A DNA stretch of 64,000 nt from Rhizobium sullae (GCF_025200715.1 NZ_CP104144.1:1240001-1304000); one strand, 5' to 3'. Counted from the stretch's first letter, positions 34,550 through 44,825 are shown. The notes: generated by a model not told the origin, from the sequence alone. Numbers and translations: made by a program.

Positions 34550-35668
34550 TCAGATAATGCCCCAGGCGCGGTAACGTCCGCGGCCGGTGATTTCGCGGAT
34601 GCCGATCTCGTTCAGCAGATTGAGGGCACCCCGGCTCGTGACCTGCAATTGGCGGGCGACCATCGCCGAGGATACCATGGGGCGCGAAAGGACGAATTCC
34701 GCAAGCTGCGGCAGACTGCTGTTTGAGCGGCGATCCCGGAAGCGCAGTTCCATCTGGGTGCGGGCAAGAGATAAGCGATCCATCTCCTTAAGCCCGGTCG
34801 CAGCGCTCTCCGTCATGGCGTCCAGAAAAGCGAGCAAGCGAGTCAGGCGATCGCGCGAGCGGCGCTTCTCGTGGCGGATGGACTTCAAACCGGCATAGAA
34901 GGCAAAGAGATGCGAGGCGACCTTACCCCGGGACCGCAGATAGCCCGAAACAAGGAGGCCGCCCAGCCAGTGCTGACGTCTGACCGGCTCGGTTCGCTCC
35001 CAGGCCTCGAAAAGCACTGCGGCGGCCAAGGCAGGAGGCAACTCGTCGGCAAGCGGAATGAGCGCACGCCAATCGGATAGGCGCTGGGCCTCGTCCCATT
35101 CGTCGTCGCCGAAGAGGCCGAGCGGATCGGCGCGCGTCTCCTTCGGCCTTTCTTCCACCGCAGGAGCTCCGCCGAGATGGGTATCCAGTAATCGCTGAGA
35201 GCGGGCGAGTACGGCGTCGATCTCGGCAAGTTCCACCGATAGCAGCGCTTCGGCTTCCTCCTCCGCTTCATCGGGCGGCGCTATCGCCCCCTTCACTTCT
35301 GTTGCGCGCGCGGTTTCCTCCAGACCGGCGCCGGCAAGCGCATTCAATCCGGCAGCACTAAGCGCCCAAGTGGGGTCGGCCGTCCAGATGCGGCGACGCG
35401 CCCGCAGGACAGCATGGGCAATCGTCAGCTCGTGGCTCGGCGTCCGGCTGTCCATATGTGCATCATGCAGCACCAGGTCTTCGACATGTACGAGTTCTCC
35501 CGCAACCCAGAGGGCGCTTGCGGCATCGAAAAAGTGGCCGCGTTCGGCAAAACCGTCGCCGACAGGCGAACGGGCTGCTCTCTCATCCAGCCTGGCCAGC
35601 ATATCTTCCGCCAGCGCGATTGCAGGCAGCAGGCTCTTCAGCATTGCGTTGTCGATTTCGTAGCGCAT
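34550..35668 (-). CDS. RHE_PE00001-like protein with C-terminal helix-turn-helix (DUF1612 type)
   Basis: A 372-residue protein that resembles the rhizobial RHE_PE00001 group: an N-terminal DUF1612-like part with AEDMLARLDERAARSPVGDGFAERGHFFDAASALW and HDAHMDSRTPSHELTIAHAVLRARR, an acidic linker at about 135-200, and a C-terminal helix-turn-helix region ending LSRPMVSSAMVARQLQVTSRGALNLLNEIGIREITGRGRYRAWGII. The last part looks like a Fic/ArsR-type winged helix. Such genes are common on rhizobial plasmids and chromids, and their role is unknown. ATG 35668 is preferred, the first start in frame. Confidence 0.75.
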   Translation of the reverse strand: MRYEIDNAMLKSLLPAIALAEDMLARLDERAARSPVGDGFAERGHFFDAASALWVAGELVHVEDLVLHDAHMDSRTPSHELTIAHAVLRARRRIWTADPTWALSAAGLNALAGAGLEETARATEVKGAIAPPDEAEEEAEALLSVELAEIDAVLARSQRLLDTHLGGAPAVEERPKETRADPLGLFGDDEWDEAQRLSDWRALIPLADELPPALAAAVLFEAWERTEPVRRQHWLGGLLVSGYLRSRGKVASHLFAFYAGLKSIRHEKRRSRDRLTRLLAFLDAMTESAATGLKEMDRLSLARTQMELRFRDRRSNSSLPQLAEFVLSRPMVSSAMVARQLQVTSRGALNLLNEIGIREITGRGRYRAWGII

Positions 35669-35746
35669 CTTTTATCGGCCGGAAGTCATCTCAACGTTTA
35701 CTTCCGCTATTTGCAGCATGATTCGCAATAGACGTGCTGCGAATTC

Positions 35747-36460
35747 TCAGGAGGCCGGGCTGAAGCGCGCGACGAGCGCATGGCGGTCTCCGGGATAGGT
35801 AAAGCGCACATGCGTAACCGATCCGGCGCTGCTCCAGGTGCGACGCTCGATAACGAGGCAGGCTGTCGAACGGGCGATGCCGAGCGCTGCTGCTTCCTCA
35901 GCACCGGCCTCAAACGCGTAAATTTTGTGCTCCGCCGCACTCCACGGAACCTGTTTTAAGAGCCAGGCGCCAGGGGCGAGCGCGCTGAAGTCGGCATCGG
36001 CCGCTTCCGGGACTGCACTAAGATTGATCAGGCGCTGCTCCAGGCAGAAAGGCCGGGTCCCCGCGAAATGGACGCAAACGATCTCTTTCACGAGACCGCC
36101 CGCCGGAAGATCGAGGTTGTCTTCGGCCTTTATTTTGCGGCTCACACTTTTCGTGACCGAATAGGAGTAGGGCAAGTTCAGCGACTGAACTTCCGCCTTG
36201 ATGTCGTGGATTTCCAGTACGGCCGACTGTGCCTGCGGCTGGGTGACGAAGCTGCCGGACTTCTTGCGGCGCTCGATCAGCCCGGCTTTTGCGAGTTGCG
36301 TCAGCACTTTGTTGACGGTCATTCGTGAGCATCCATATTGCATGGCGAGATCGACCTCAAAGGGGATGCGATAACCAGGCTGCCACTCGCCGGAGACGAT
36401 CCGGCCCTCGATCTCGCTCAAGATGCGCTGATGCAGGGTCGCATCCTTGCTGCCGTTCAT
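35747..36460 (-). CDS. hutC: histidine utilization repressor
   Basis: A 237-residue GntR regulator of the HutC subfamily. The winged helix is LHQRILSEIEGRIVSGEWQPGYRIPFEVDLAMQYGCSRMTVNKVLTQLAKAGLIERRKKSGSFV (about residues 9-72). The UTRA ligand domain spans about 90-232 (PFCLEQRLINLSAVPEA, FTYPGDRHALVARF). HutC proteins release DNA when urocanate binds. ATG 36460 follows GGAGTGAG. It lies 56 bases after hutF, so it shares that transcript. A fitting operator lies between hutF and hutI. Confidence 0.92.
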   Translation of the reverse strand: MNGSKDATLHQRILSEIEGRIVSGEWQPGYRIPFEVDLAMQYGCSRMTVNKVLTQLAKAGLIERRKKSGSFVTQPQAQSAVLEIHDIKAEVQSLNLPYSYSVTKSVSRKIKAEDNLDLPAGGLVKEIVCVHFAGTRPFCLEQRLINLSAVPEAADADFSALAPGAWLLKQVPWSAAEHKIYAFEAGAEEAAALGIARSTACLVIERRTWSSAGSVTHVRFTYPGDRHALVARFSPAS

Positions 36461-36516
36461 AACTCACTCCGCTTCGGGTCCGCTGCTCTAGTTGGAACGC
36501 AGCGGCAAGAAAAGAC

Positions 36517-37863
36517 TTAGGCTGCGACCAGCTCGTGCATTGCTGCGAGGAAACGCCGATTGATCGCCTCGCGCTGCCGATGACGGCCGGCTTCGACCTG
36601 TTTGCGCCCAAGGGCCCAGACGCAATCGACAGCGACGCCGCCGGCAAAGATCCAGTGGTCGAGGATATGGTCATCGGTGAGATAAGGCACTGTGCCACAA
36701 TCGAGCGCGACGATATCCGCATAGTTACCTTCAGCGAGACCCCCTGCAGCATCGAGAGCCGCACTGCCGCCCGCAAGTGCATTGTCCAGCAGTGCACGGC
36801 CCGTCGAGCTGCCGCTCTTGGCAATTACGTTGCGGGCGCGAAGCGCCAGCCGTTCGGAATATTCGAACTGGCGGAGCTCTCCAGGAAGCGAGATCTGCAC
36901 ATTCGAATCCGACCCGACGCCATATCGTCCGCCCTCTTCGAGGAAAAGCGGCGCCTGAAAGGTGCCGTCGCCGAGATTGGCCTCGGTGATCGGGCAGAGA
37001 CCGGCGATCGCACCGCTTTTCGCCATGCGCCGGGTTTCATCGTCGGTCATGTGGGTGGCATGGATAAGGCACCAGCGGCGGTCGACGGGCGCATGCTCAA
37101 GAAGCCACTCGACGGGTCTTGCGCCTGACCATGCGATGCAATCGTCCACTTCTCTCACCTGTTCGGCGACGTGGATATGGATCGGTCCGCCTTCTGCAAG
37201 CGGCAGGAGCGTTGCCATCTCATCGGGTGTGACGGCGCGCAGGCTGTGAGGTGCCATACCAAGCTTTCCGCCTTCCAGCTTTTGCGTGACCGCGCGAGCC
37301 CGCTCCATCAATTTGCCGAAGCTCTCGAGCGAATTGATGAAGCGCCGCTGGCCCTCGACGGGCGCTGCACCGCCGAACCCGGAATGCGCGTAAAAGACCG
37401 GCAGCAATGTCAGGCTTATGCCTGCCGTCTTGCTCGCGGCGCCGATGCGTTCCGCCAGCTCCGCAATATTAGCGTAGGGGCTGCCGTCCTTGTCATGATG
37501 CAGATAATGGAATTCACCGACACGCGAAAAGCCGGCTTCAAGCATTTCCATGTAAAGCTGTGCGGCAACCGCCTCCACATGCTCCGGCGTCATCGAAAGC
37601 GCGAATCTGTACATGACCGTGCGCCAGCTCCAGAAGCTGTCATTTGCAGGGCCACGGACTTCGCCAAGGCCTGCCATGGCGCGCTGGAAGGCATGGCTGT
37701 GCAGGTTGGGCATCGCAGGAATAAGGAGGTGGTGGCGCTCGTCGCTCGCCTCGGCCTTCGCGCCGGCCTCGATCTTCGCGATACGGCCGCCTTCAAGCGA
37801 CAGTCGTACGTCGCTTCGCCACCCCGCCGGCAAGAGTGCGGTCGCCGCATGAAGTGTCGTCAT
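36517..37863 (-). CDS. hutF: formimidoylglutamate deiminase
   Basis: A 448-residue amidohydrolase that converts N-formimidoyl-L-glutamate to N-formyl-L-glutamate and ammonia. Metal-binding segments are visible: HSHAF in PAMPNLHSHAFQRAM, GEFHYLHHD, IHIHVAEQ, LIHATHM and GVGSDSNVQIS. ATG 37863 follows AGGAAGGGAAAAGG; the frame is open upstream across the promoter but that part is not protein-like. The next enzyme, HutG, is not in the window. It is divergent from hutI. Confidence 0.92.
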   Translation of the reverse strand: MTTLHAATALLPAGWRSDVRLSLEGGRIAKIEAGAKAEASDERHHLLIPAMPNLHSHAFQRAMAGLGEVRGPANDSFWSWRTVMYRFALSMTPEHVEAVAAQLYMEMLEAGFSRVGEFHYLHHDKDGSPYANIAELAERIGAASKTAGISLTLLPVFYAHSGFGGAAPVEGQRRFINSLESFGKLMERARAVTQKLEGGKLGMAPHSLRAVTPDEMATLLPLAEGGPIHIHVAEQVREVDDCIAWSGARPVEWLLEHAPVDRRWCLIHATHMTDDETRRMAKSGAIAGLCPITEANLGDGTFQAPLFLEEGGRYGVGSDSNVQISLPGELRQFEYSERLALRARNVIAKSGSSTGRALLDNALAGGSAALDAAGGLAEGNYADIVALDCGTVPYLTDDHILDHWIFAGGVAVDCVWALGRKQVEAGRHRQREAINRRFLAAMHELVAA

Positions 37864-37925
37864 CGCCTTTTCCCTTCCTGTGAGCCTTCTATCTTTCTTT
37901 TCCATGGAAACGCCCAAATTTCCAC

Positions 37926-37953
37926 TTGTCACCCGATTAATATGTATATACAT
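37926..37953. promoter_or_regulatory. hut promoter with HutC-type operator
   Basis: ATGTATATACAT (37942-37953) is a perfect 12-base palindrome between the divergent hutF and hutI genes. It covers TATACA (37947-37952), a possible -10 box 15 bases after TTGTCA (37926-37931). The TGTATA-N-ACA core recurs at 43769-43784. Confidence 0.7.
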
Positions 37954-37982
37954 GTTTCGGCATAAGGAAAGGCGTAAAGCTG

Positions 37983-39233
37983 ATGAGCGGGAACAATCTT
38001 TTTACGAAGGAGCAGAGACCGAGCCTCTGGCGCAACGGCCGGCTCATGACGCTCGATCCGGGTAAGCCAGGCTTGGGCACCGTCGAAAAAGGCGCGATCG
38101 TTACCGATAACGGCCGCATTTCCTATGCCGGTCCGGAAGGCGAGCTGCCCGTTTCGGTCATAGAGCGTGCCGAAATCGTCGACCTTGAAGGCCGCTGGGT
38201 GACGCCGGGGCTTATCGATTGCCACACCCACATCGTTCACGGTGGCAACCGCGCGCGCGAATTCGAAATGCGGCTTGCGGGGGCATCCTATGAAGAGATT
38301 GCCCGCGCCGGCGGCGGCATCGTCTCCTCGGTCAGGGCGACGAATGCGCTTTCCGTCGAAGGCCTTGTGCAAGCTTCACTGCCCCGCCTCGATACGCTGC
38401 TTTCCGAAGGCGTGACGACGATCGAGATCAAGTCGGGCTACGGTCTTTGCATCGCTGGCGAAGTAAGGATGCTGGAGGCTGCCCGAGCGCTCGGCTATGC
38501 ACGGCCTGTGCGCGTCAACACGAGCTATCTCGGTGCCCATGCGACCCCCACCGAATACAAGGGCCGCAACCGCGATTATATATCCGACATCGTGCTGCCC
38601 GCGCTCGAAGAGGCATATGGCAAAGGCCTTGTCGATGCGGTCGATGGTTTCTGCGAAGGCATTGCCTTCTCTGCGGAAGAGATTGGCCTTGTCTTTGATC
38701 GCGCCGAGGCGCTCGGCCTCCCCGTCAAGCTGCATGCCGAGCAGCTATCCAATCTGGGCGGCGCCGAGCTTGCCGCCGAGTATGGTGCGCTTTCGGCGGA
38801 TCATCTCGAATATCTCGATGACGACGGCGTGGTCGCCATGGCGGCAGCCGGAACCGTCGCGGTGCTGCTGCCCGGCGCGTTTTACGCGATCAACGAAAAG
38901 CAGAAGCCGCCGGTAAACGCGCTACGTGCCGCCGGTGTTCCGATCGCCGTCGCGACGGATTGCAACCCAGGCACCTCGCCCCTCACCTCCCTGCTTCTGG
39001 CGATGAATATGTCGGCGACGCTGTTTGGCTTGACGGTTGAGGAATGTATCGCAGGCGCCACACGTGAAGGCGCTCGCGCACTCGGCCTTCTTGCCGAAAC
39101 CGGCACGATCCAGGCCGGAAAATCGGCCGATCTTGCCATCTGGGATATCGAGAGCCCGGCCGAGCTTGTCTATCGCATCGGCTTCAACCCGCTTTTTGCG
39201 CGTGTCTTCAAGGGCGAAAGGATCGACCGTTGA
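37983..39233 (+). CDS. hutI: imidazolonepropionase
   Basis: A 416-residue amidohydrolase that opens imidazolone-5-propanoate to N-formimidoyl-L-glutamate. The Zn-site motif is [19 protein letters not shown], with [14 protein letters not shown] and [11 protein letters not shown] further on, all typical of HutI. ATG 37983 lies behind GGAAAGG. Its stop codon overlaps the TTG start of hutH. Confidence 0.95.
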   Translation: MSGNNLFTKEQRPSLWRNGRLMTLDPGKPGLGTVEKGAIVTDNGRISYAGPEGELPVSVIERAEIVDLEGRWVTPGLIDCHTHIVHGGNRAREFEMRLAGASYEEIARAGGGIVSSVRATNALSVEGLVQASLPRLDTLLSEGVTTIEIKSGYGLCIAGEVRMLEAARALGYARPVRVNTSYLGAHATPTEYKGRNRDYISDIVLPALEEAYGKGLVDAVDGFCEGIAFSAEEIGLVFDRAEALGLPVKLHAEQLSNLGGAELAAEYGALSADHLEYLDDDGVVAMAAAGTVAVLLPGAFYAINEKQKPPVNALRAAGVPIAVATDCNPGTSPLTSLLLAMNMSATLFGLTVEECIAGATREGARALGLLAETGTIQAGKSADLAIWDIESPAELVYRIGFNPLFARVFKGERIDR

Positions 39234-40765
39234 CCATCATCCTCCATCCAGGTTCCGTTTTTCTGAAACAGCTGGAAACGATCTACTGGACCGGCGAACC
39301 GGCAAAGCTCGATGCCACCTTCGACGCTGGAATTCAAAAGGCCGCAGCGCGCATCGCCGAGATCGCCGCCGGCAACGCCCCCGTCTACGGCATCAATACC
39401 GGCTTCGGAAAGCTCGCCTCGATCAAGATCGACAGCGCCGATGTCGCTACACTTCAGCGCAATCTCATCCTCTCGCACTGCTGCGGCGTCGGAGCACCGT
39501 TGCCGGAGAATGTCGTGCGCCTCGTCATGGCGCTGAAGCTCGTGTCACTTGGCCGCGGCGCTTCCGGTGTACGGCTGGAGCTGGTGCGGCTGATCGAGGG
39601 AATGCTCGACAAGGGCGTCATCCCGGTTATTCCGGAAAAAGGTTCCGTCGGGGCCTCGGGCGATCTTGCGCCGCTTGCCCATCTGGCGGCGGTGATGATG
39701 GGAGAGGCCGAAGCCCTCTTCAAAGGTGAGCGCCTTCCAGGCGGGGAGGCCTTGAATCGGGCTGGCCTCAAGCCGGTTGTTCTCGCCGCAAAGGAAGGCC
39801 TTGCACTGATCAATGGCACGCAAACCTCGACCGCGCTCGCGCTCGCCGGTCTCTTCCGCGCACATCGTGCCGCTCAGGCGGCCCTGATCACCGGTGCCAT
39901 GTCGACCGATGCCGCGATGGGTTCGTCAGCACCATTCCATCCGGATATCCATACGCTGCGCGGTCATCGCGGCCAGATCGATACGGCAGCCGCACTTCGG
40001 ACGCTACTTGAAAGCTCTGTCATTCGTGAAAGTCATGTCGAAGGCGACGAGCGTGTGCAGGATCCCTATTGCATCCGCTGCCAGCCGCAGGTCGACGGTG
40101 CATGTCTCGATCTCCTGCGTTCTGTTGCCCGCACGCTCGAAATCGAAGCCAATGCAGTGACCGACAATCCGCTGGTGCTTTCCGACAACTCCGTCGTTTC
40201 CGGCGGCAATTTTCATGCCGAGCCGGTCGCCTTCGCCGCCGATCAGATCGCGCTTGCGGTCTGCGAGATCGGCGCAATTTCGCAGCGTCGTATCGCGCTT
40301 CTGGTCGATCCGGCTCTCTCCTACGGGCTTCCGGCCTTTCTCGCCAAGAAGCCGGGGCTCAACTCCGGCCTGATGATCGCGGAAGTCACCTCTGCCGCGC
40401 TGATGTCCGAAAACAAACAGATGTCGCATCCGGCTTCCGTCGACTCGACGCCGACGTCGGCAAACCAGGAGGACCATGTTTCCATGGCCTGCCATGGTGC
40501 GCGCCGTCTGCTGCAGATGACCGAAAATCTCTTCGGCATCGTCGGTATCGAGGCGCTGACGGCCGCACAAGGCGTCGAATTGCGCGCGCCGCTTGCGACC
40601 AGCCCTGAATTGCAAAAGGCGATCGCTGTCATCCGCAACGTGGTGCCGACGCTGGAAGTCGATCGCTACATGGCGGACGATCTACGCGCCGTTAGCGAAC
40701 TCGTTGCAACCGGCGCGTTGAATACGTCCGTTTCCGAACACATCCTTCCATCCCTGGAGATCTGA
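39230..40765 (+). CDS. hutH: histidine ammonia-lyase
   Basis: A 511-residue lyase that deaminates L-histidine to urocanate. The self-made MIO cofactor arises from Ala142-Ser143-Gly144 in [14 protein letters not shown]. The other active-site segments are [11 protein letters not shown] (Tyr) and [14 protein letters not shown]. It starts at a TTG that overlaps the hutI stop (TTGA), so translation is coupled; there is no ATG or GTG near a suitable site. hutU follows one base after the stop. Confidence 0.95.
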   Translation: MTIILHPGSVFLKQLETIYWTGEPAKLDATFDAGIQKAAARIAEIAAGNAPVYGINTGFGKLASIKIDSADVATLQRNLILSHCCGVGAPLPENVVRLVMALKLVSLGRGASGVRLELVRLIEGMLDKGVIPVIPEKGSVGASGDLAPLAHLAAVMMGEAEALFKGERLPGGEALNRAGLKPVVLAAKEGLALINGTQTSTALALAGLFRAHRAAQAALITGAMSTDAAMGSSAPFHPDIHTLRGHRGQIDTAAALRTLLESSVIRESHVEGDERVQDPYCIRCQPQVDGACLDLLRSVARTLEIEANAVTDNPLVLSDNSVVSGGNFHAEPVAFAADQIALAVCEIGAISQRRIALLVDPALSYGLPAFLAKKPGLNSGLMIAEVTSAALMSENKQMSHPASVDSTPTSANQEDHVSMACHGARRLLQMTENLFGIVGIEALTAAQGVELRAPLATSPELQKAIAVIRNVVPTLEVDRYMADDLRAVSELVATGALNTSVSEHILPSLEI

Positions 40766-40766
40766 G

Positions 40767-42440
40767 ATGAGCAATCCCCGTCACAACATCCGCGAGATCC
40801 GTTCACCTCGAGGGCTGGAACTCAATGCCAAGAGCTGGATGACTGAAGCGCCGCTTCGCATGCTGATGAACAACCTCGATCCGGACGTGGCCGAAAATCC
40901 GAACGAACTCGTCGTCTATGGCGGCATCGGCCGCGCCGCCCGCACCTGGGACGATTTCGACCGGATCGTCGCGACCTTGAAGACGCTCACCGAAGAAGAG
41001 ACGCTTCTGGTGCAGTCCGGAAAGCCGGTCGGCGTCTTCCGCACGCATAAGGATGCGCCGCGCGTTCTGATTGCCAATTCCAACCTCGTGCCGCACTGGG
41101 CGACCTGGGACCACTTCAACGAGCTCGATAAGAAGGGCTTGGCGATGTACGGCCAGATGACGGCCGGCTCGTGGATCTATATCGGCACGCAGGGCATCGT
41201 GCAGGGCACTTACGAGACCTTCGTCGAGGCGGGCCGCCAGCATTATGGTGGCAACCTCAAGGGTAAATGGATTTTGACCGGCGGCCTTGGCGGCATGGGC
41301 GGCGCGCAGCCGCTGGCGGCCGTTATGGCGGGCGCCTGCTGCCTTGCGGTCGAGTGCAATCCGGATTCAATCGATTTCCGCCTGCGCACCCGCTATGTCG
41401 ATGCCAGGGCCGAAACGCTGGACGAGGCGCTCGAGATGATCGGCCGCTGGACCAAGGCAGGCGAAGCCAAGTCGGTCGGCCTTCTCGGCAACGCCGCTGA
41501 AATCCTGCCCGAAATGGTTCGTCGCGGCATCCGTCCGGATATGGTCACCGACCAGACCTCTGCGCATGATCCGATTAACGGCTATCTTCCGAAAGGCTGG
41601 ACGATCGCGCAATGGAAAGCGATGCGCGAAACCGATCCGAAGGCGGTCGAAAAGGCCGCCCGCGCCTCGATGCGCGAGCATGTCGAAGCAATGATCGCCT
41701 TCTGGGATGCAGGCATTCCGACGCTCGACTACGGCAACAATATCCGCCAGGTCGCCCAAGACGAGGGTCTCGAAAACGCCTTTGCCTTCCCCGGTTTCGT
41801 GCCGGCCTATATCCGCCCGCTTTTCTGCCGCGGCATCGGCCCGTTCCGCTGGGCAGCACTCTCCGGCGATCCGGAGGATATCTACAGGACCGACGCCAAG
41901 GTGAAGGAACTGTTGCCGGACAACAAACACCTGCACAACTGGCTGGACATGGCACGCGAGCGCATCTCCTTCCAGGGCCTGCCGGCGCGCATCTGCTGGG
42001 TCGGCCTGGGCGATCGGCACCGTCTGGGCCTTGCCTTCAACGAAATGGTGAAGAGCGGCGAACTCAAGGCTCCGATCGTCATCGGCCGCGACCACCTCGA
42101 CTCCGGCTCGGTTGCATCGCCGAACCGCGAGACCGAAGCGATGAAAGACGGTTCCGACGCCGTCTCCGACTGGCCGCTGTTGAACGCCCTTCTCAACACT
42201 GCCTCAGGCGCAACCTGGGTCTCGCTGCATCACGGCGGTGGCGTCGGCATGGGTTACTCGCAGCATTCCGGCATGGTGATCTGCTGCGACGGGACCGATG
42301 ACGCCGCCCGCCGCATCGAGCGCGTGCTCTGGAACGACCCGGCAACCGGCGTCATGCGTCATGCCGACGCGGGTTATGACATTGCAGTCGACTGCGCTGA
42401 GGAGAAAGGTTTGCGGCTGCCGGGGATTCTGGGAAATTGA
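40767..42440 (+). CDS. hutU: urocanate hydratase
   Basis: A 557-residue NAD+-dependent urocanase that hydrates urocanate to imidazolone propionate. NAD-binding [27 protein letters not shown], the active Cys region [23 protein letters not shown] and [16 protein letters not shown] are all present. It follows hutH directly behind CCTGGAGATCTG. It is followed on the opposite strand, 14 bases later, by a toxin-antitoxin pair, after which hutD resumes the hut direction. Confidence 0.95.
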   Translation: MSNPRHNIREIRSPRGLELNAKSWMTEAPLRMLMNNLDPDVAENPNELVVYGGIGRAARTWDDFDRIVATLKTLTEEETLLVQSGKPVGVFRTHKDAPRVLIANSNLVPHWATWDHFNELDKKGLAMYGQMTAGSWIYIGTQGIVQGTYETFVEAGRQHYGGNLKGKWILTGGLGGMGGAQPLAAVMAGACCLAVECNPDSIDFRLRTRYVDARAETLDEALEMIGRWTKAGEAKSVGLLGNAAEILPEMVRRGIRPDMVTDQTSAHDPINGYLPKGWTIAQWKAMRETDPKAVEKAARASMREHVEAMIAFWDAGIPTLDYGNNIRQVAQDEGLENAFAFPGFVPAYIRPLFCRGIGPFRWAALSGDPEDIYRTDAKVKELLPDNKHLHNWLDMARERISFQGLPARICWVGLGDRHRLGLAFNEMVKSGELKAPIVIGRDHLDSGSVASPNRETEAMKDGSDAVSDWPLLNALLNTASGATWVSLHHGGGVGMGYSQHSGMVICCDGTDDAARRIERVLWNDPATGVMRHADAGYDIAVDCAEEKGLRLPGILGN

Positions 42441-42454
42441 ACCAAGCAACGTCC

Positions 42455-42838
42455 TCAGAACGGCTTGAGGGCTGGATACTGCAAGACCATTTTGTCGACG
42501 GTGATGAGCGGAATACCTTCAATAATCGCCTGAGCAATCAGGATGCGATCGAAAGGATCTTTATGGAGGGTCGGAAGGCTGGCGATGGCGATTGCATGCT
42601 CGCTGTTTATCGGAAGCTCGCAATAGCCATTTTCGAGTAGACGGTGCCGCAGAATATAGGGATCGGCCTGAAAATCAGTCCGTCCCTGACCATGTTTCAT
42701 GGCTGTTTCCCAAATACTTGCCGGGCTGAAGAGAAGTTCGTTTTGCTCCTCTTCAATGAGAGCTTTGATACGATTGGGGATTGCGCCGATATCACCCGCC
42801 GCCCAGATCAGAATATGAGTGTCGAGGAGAAATCTCAT
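42455..42838 (-). CDS. PIN-domain toxin (type II toxin-antitoxin)
   Basis: A 127-residue PIN-domain ribonuclease. Asp6 is in RFLLDTHILIWAAGD, Glu in ASIWETAMKHGQG, Asp in LHKDPFDRILIAQA and a terminal Asp in PLITVDKMV, the Sll0205/VapC-like pattern. It overlaps the antitoxin by four bases (ATGA). It lies on the opposite strand between hutU and hutD. Confidence 0.88.
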   Translation of the reverse strand: MRFLLDTHILIWAAGDIGAIPNRIKALIEEEQNELLFSPASIWETAMKHGQGRTDFQADPYILRHRLLENGYCELPINSEHAIAIASLPTLHKDPFDRILIAQAIIEGIPLITVDKMVLQYPALKPF

Positions 42839-43092
42839 TTTGGAAAGATATCGCCGCCGTAAGACATCTCCTCGATTTCATCCGCCATCATCGTGTCGAA
42901 ATCGTCAGGAACCTTTATGAGACCCTTCATGAAGCCGATCCGCCGCTTTTTGGGCGCATCGACATCATCGATTGGAACGACCTTGACCATCGGCTTACCG
43001 GCTTTGGCTATGATAAAGGGTTCTCCCTTCGCCGCCTTCTCGATCAGCCGCGAAAGGTGCGTCTTCGCCTCATGTATGTTCACGGTTTCCAT
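42835..43092 (-). CDS. Phd/YefM-type antitoxin
   Basis: An 85-residue Phd/YefM-like antitoxin. METVNIHEAKTHLSRLIEKAAKGEPFIIAKAGKPMVKVVPID (residues 1-42) is the DNA-binding part, and the acidic tail ending EIEEMSYGGDIFPK should bind the toxin. ATG 43092 follows GGAGGTCACT. A 12-base direct repeat lies just upstream at its promoter. Confidence 0.88.
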   Translation of the reverse strand: METVNIHEAKTHLSRLIEKAAKGEPFIIAKAGKPMVKVVPIDDVDAPKKRRIGFMKGLIKVPDDFDTMMADEIEEMSYGGDIFPK

Positions 43093-43107
43093 AGTGACCT
43101 CCAGCGG

Positions 43108-43133
43108 ACTTAGTCTATTAAACTTAGTCTATT
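43108..43133 (-). repeat. tandem 12-base direct repeat at the antitoxin promoter
   Basis: ACTTAGTCTATT occurs at 43108-43119 and again at 43122-43133 (period 14). On the minus strand this lies 16-41 bases upstream of the antitoxin ATG, a position where Phd-type antitoxins bind. Confidence 0.65.
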
Positions 43134-43162
43134 TCATCTCCTGACAACAACGGATCATAGCC

Positions 43163-43747
43163 ATGCCGCGTACGGCCATTCTCACCGCTGACACGCACCG
43201 GCGCATGCCGTGGAAGAACGGCGGTGGCGAGACGGTAGAGATCGCTGTTTCGCCGCATGGTGCAGCCCTCGACGATTTCGACTGGCGGGTCAGTATGGCC
43301 ACCGTTGCTTCCGACGGACCATTTTCGATCTTTCCCGGTACTGACCGCACACTTTCAATCCTTGCCGGTAACGGAATGTCCTTGGAAATCGACGTCCATG
43401 CGCCGGTCGTGTTGACACAACAGAGCGAACCGTTCGCCTTTGCGGCTGACATTGCCGTCATGGCACGGTTACAGGCGGGACCGATCACCGACCTCAATGT
43501 CATGACGCGGCGAGACGGCTTTGTGCATAAGGTCGAACGGCTGCATATCGGACTGAATTGGAGAGGCACTCTACCGGCTGCACTATCGCTTGTGCTGTGT
43601 CACGACGGAAAAGCAGCATTCGAATTGGCCGGAGAACGCGGCTCACTTAAAACTGGCGACGTCTTGATGATCGAAGGTCATTGCGGCGCCGCTTTGACAC
43701 TTGCCGGCGCCGCCCACTGTTATCTCATCGTCATCACGGCCATCTGA
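43163..43747 (+). CDS. hutD: HutD-family protein
   Basis: A 194-residue cupin-like protein. The N-terminal RMPWKNGGGETVEIAVSP and the segment FDWRVSMATVASDGPFSIFPGTDRTLSIL are diagnostic of HutD. HutD is conserved with hut operons and is thought to limit or tune histidine catabolism, possibly by binding a pathway intermediate. ATG 43163 has only a weak upstream site. It is separated from hutU by the inserted toxin-antitoxin pair and may need its own promoter. Confidence 0.9.
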   Translation: MPRTAILTADTHRRMPWKNGGGETVEIAVSPHGAALDDFDWRVSMATVASDGPFSIFPGTDRTLSILAGNGMSLEIDVHAPVVLTQQSEPFAFAADIAVMARLQAGPITDLNVMTRRDGFVHKVERLHIGLNWRGTLPAALSLVLCHDGKAAFELAGERGSLKTGDVLMIEGHCGAALTLAGAAHCYLIVITAI

Positions 43748-43768
43748 AGCAAAGGTGATCTCCTCGTG

Positions 43769-43784
43769 TTTTGTATAGACAAAA
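43769..43784. promoter_or_regulatory. probable operator for the second HutC-like regulator
   Basis: TTTTGT-ATAG-ACAAAA is a perfect 6-base inverted repeat, 78 bases upstream of the binding-protein gene. Its core TGTATAGACA resembles the core of the hutF/hutI operator (TGTATATACA). Confidence 0.6.
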
Positions 43785-43862
43785 GAAAAGCAGCGTGCCT
43801 AGTATGTCCCAATAAACAGGCAAACGCCTTACGTGCCTAAACAAAGAGCAGGGAACTCAGAC

Positions 43863-44810
43863 ATGAAAAAAGCACCGATTATTGCCGCGGCCCTAGCCGC
43901 CCTTCTCGCTGGCAGCGCGGCGCACGCCGCCGACACCAAGGTCTCCATCGGCATTTCCGGTTGGACCGGTTTCGCGCCGTTGACGCTTGCCAAGGAGGCC
44001 GGCATCTTCAAGAAGCACGGTCTTGACGTCAACATCGTCAAGGTCCCGCAGGCAAGCCGTCATCTGGCGCTGGCATCTGGCGACATCCAATGCGCGGCGA
44101 CCACCGTCGAAACCTGGATTGTCTGGAACGCAGCCGGCGTCGCGACCAAGCAGATTTTCCAGCTTGATGTCTCGCATGGCGCCGACGGCATTGCCGCCAA
44201 ACCCGGTATCGAAAAGGTCTCCGACCTCAAGGGCAAGTCGGTCGCTGCGTCCGCGCCAGGTACCTCGCCCTATTTCCTGCTCGCCTTCATCCTTGCCAAG
44301 AACGGCCTCAGCATGAAGGACGTGACGATCGTCAACATGGAGCCAGGCCCGGCAGCACAGGCGCTGCTTGCCGGCCAGAACGACGCGGCCGTCACCTACG
44401 AGCCCTATCTTTCAAGCGTTCGCGCCGCTCCGGACAAGGGCAAGATCATCGCGACCACGGTCGAATATCCGGCCGTCATGGATACTTTCGGCTGCGCGAC
44501 TGCCTTCCTGAAGGATAATCCGGAAGCCGCCAAGGCGCTTGCCGCGAGCTACTACGATGCGCTTGAGATGATCAAGACGGACAAGGAAAAGTCCTATGAG
44601 ATCATGGGCAAGGACGTGAAACAGTCCGGCAAGGCATTCGGTGAATCTGCCGCCTATCTCGAATGGCAGGACAAGGCCGCGGCACAGAAGTTCTTCGAAA
44701 CGACCTTCAAGAGCTTCAACGAGGAAGCCGCCGATCTTCTGCTTTCGGCCGGCGTCATTAAGGTGAAGCCTGATCTTTCGACTCTCGCCGACCCATCCTT
44801 CATCAAGTGA
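43863..44810 (+). CDS. NitT/TauT-type ABC transporter substrate-binding protein
   Basis: A 315-residue periplasmic protein. The signal peptide is MKKAPIIAAALAALLAGSAAHA with cleavage before ADTKVSIG. The mature part follows the TauA/SsuA/NitT fold: WTGFAPLTLAKEAGIFKKHGLDVNIVKV, SGDIQCAATTVETWIVW, LKGKSVAASAPGTSPYFLL and GQNDAAVTYEPYL. ATG 43863 starts the signal peptide. The ligand is unknown. The family takes up nitrate, taurine, sulfonates or thiamine precursors, and its location next to hut genes with a HutC-like regulator suggests an imidazole-type or related nitrogen compound. Confidence 0.9.
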   Translation: MKKAPIIAAALAALLAGSAAHAADTKVSIGISGWTGFAPLTLAKEAGIFKKHGLDVNIVKVPQASRHLALASGDIQCAATTVETWIVWNAAGVATKQIFQLDVSHGADGIAAKPGIEKVSDLKGKSVAASAPGTSPYFLLAFILAKNGLSMKDVTIVNMEPGPAAQALLAGQNDAAVTYEPYLSSVRAAPDKGKIIATTVEYPAVMDTFGCATAFLKDNPEAAKALAASYYDALEMIKTDKEKSYEIMGKDVKQSGKAFGESAAYLEWQDKAAAQKFFETTFKSFNEEAADLLLSAGVIKVKPDLSTLADPSFIK

Positions 44811-44825
44811 TCCGCAGACATTCAA

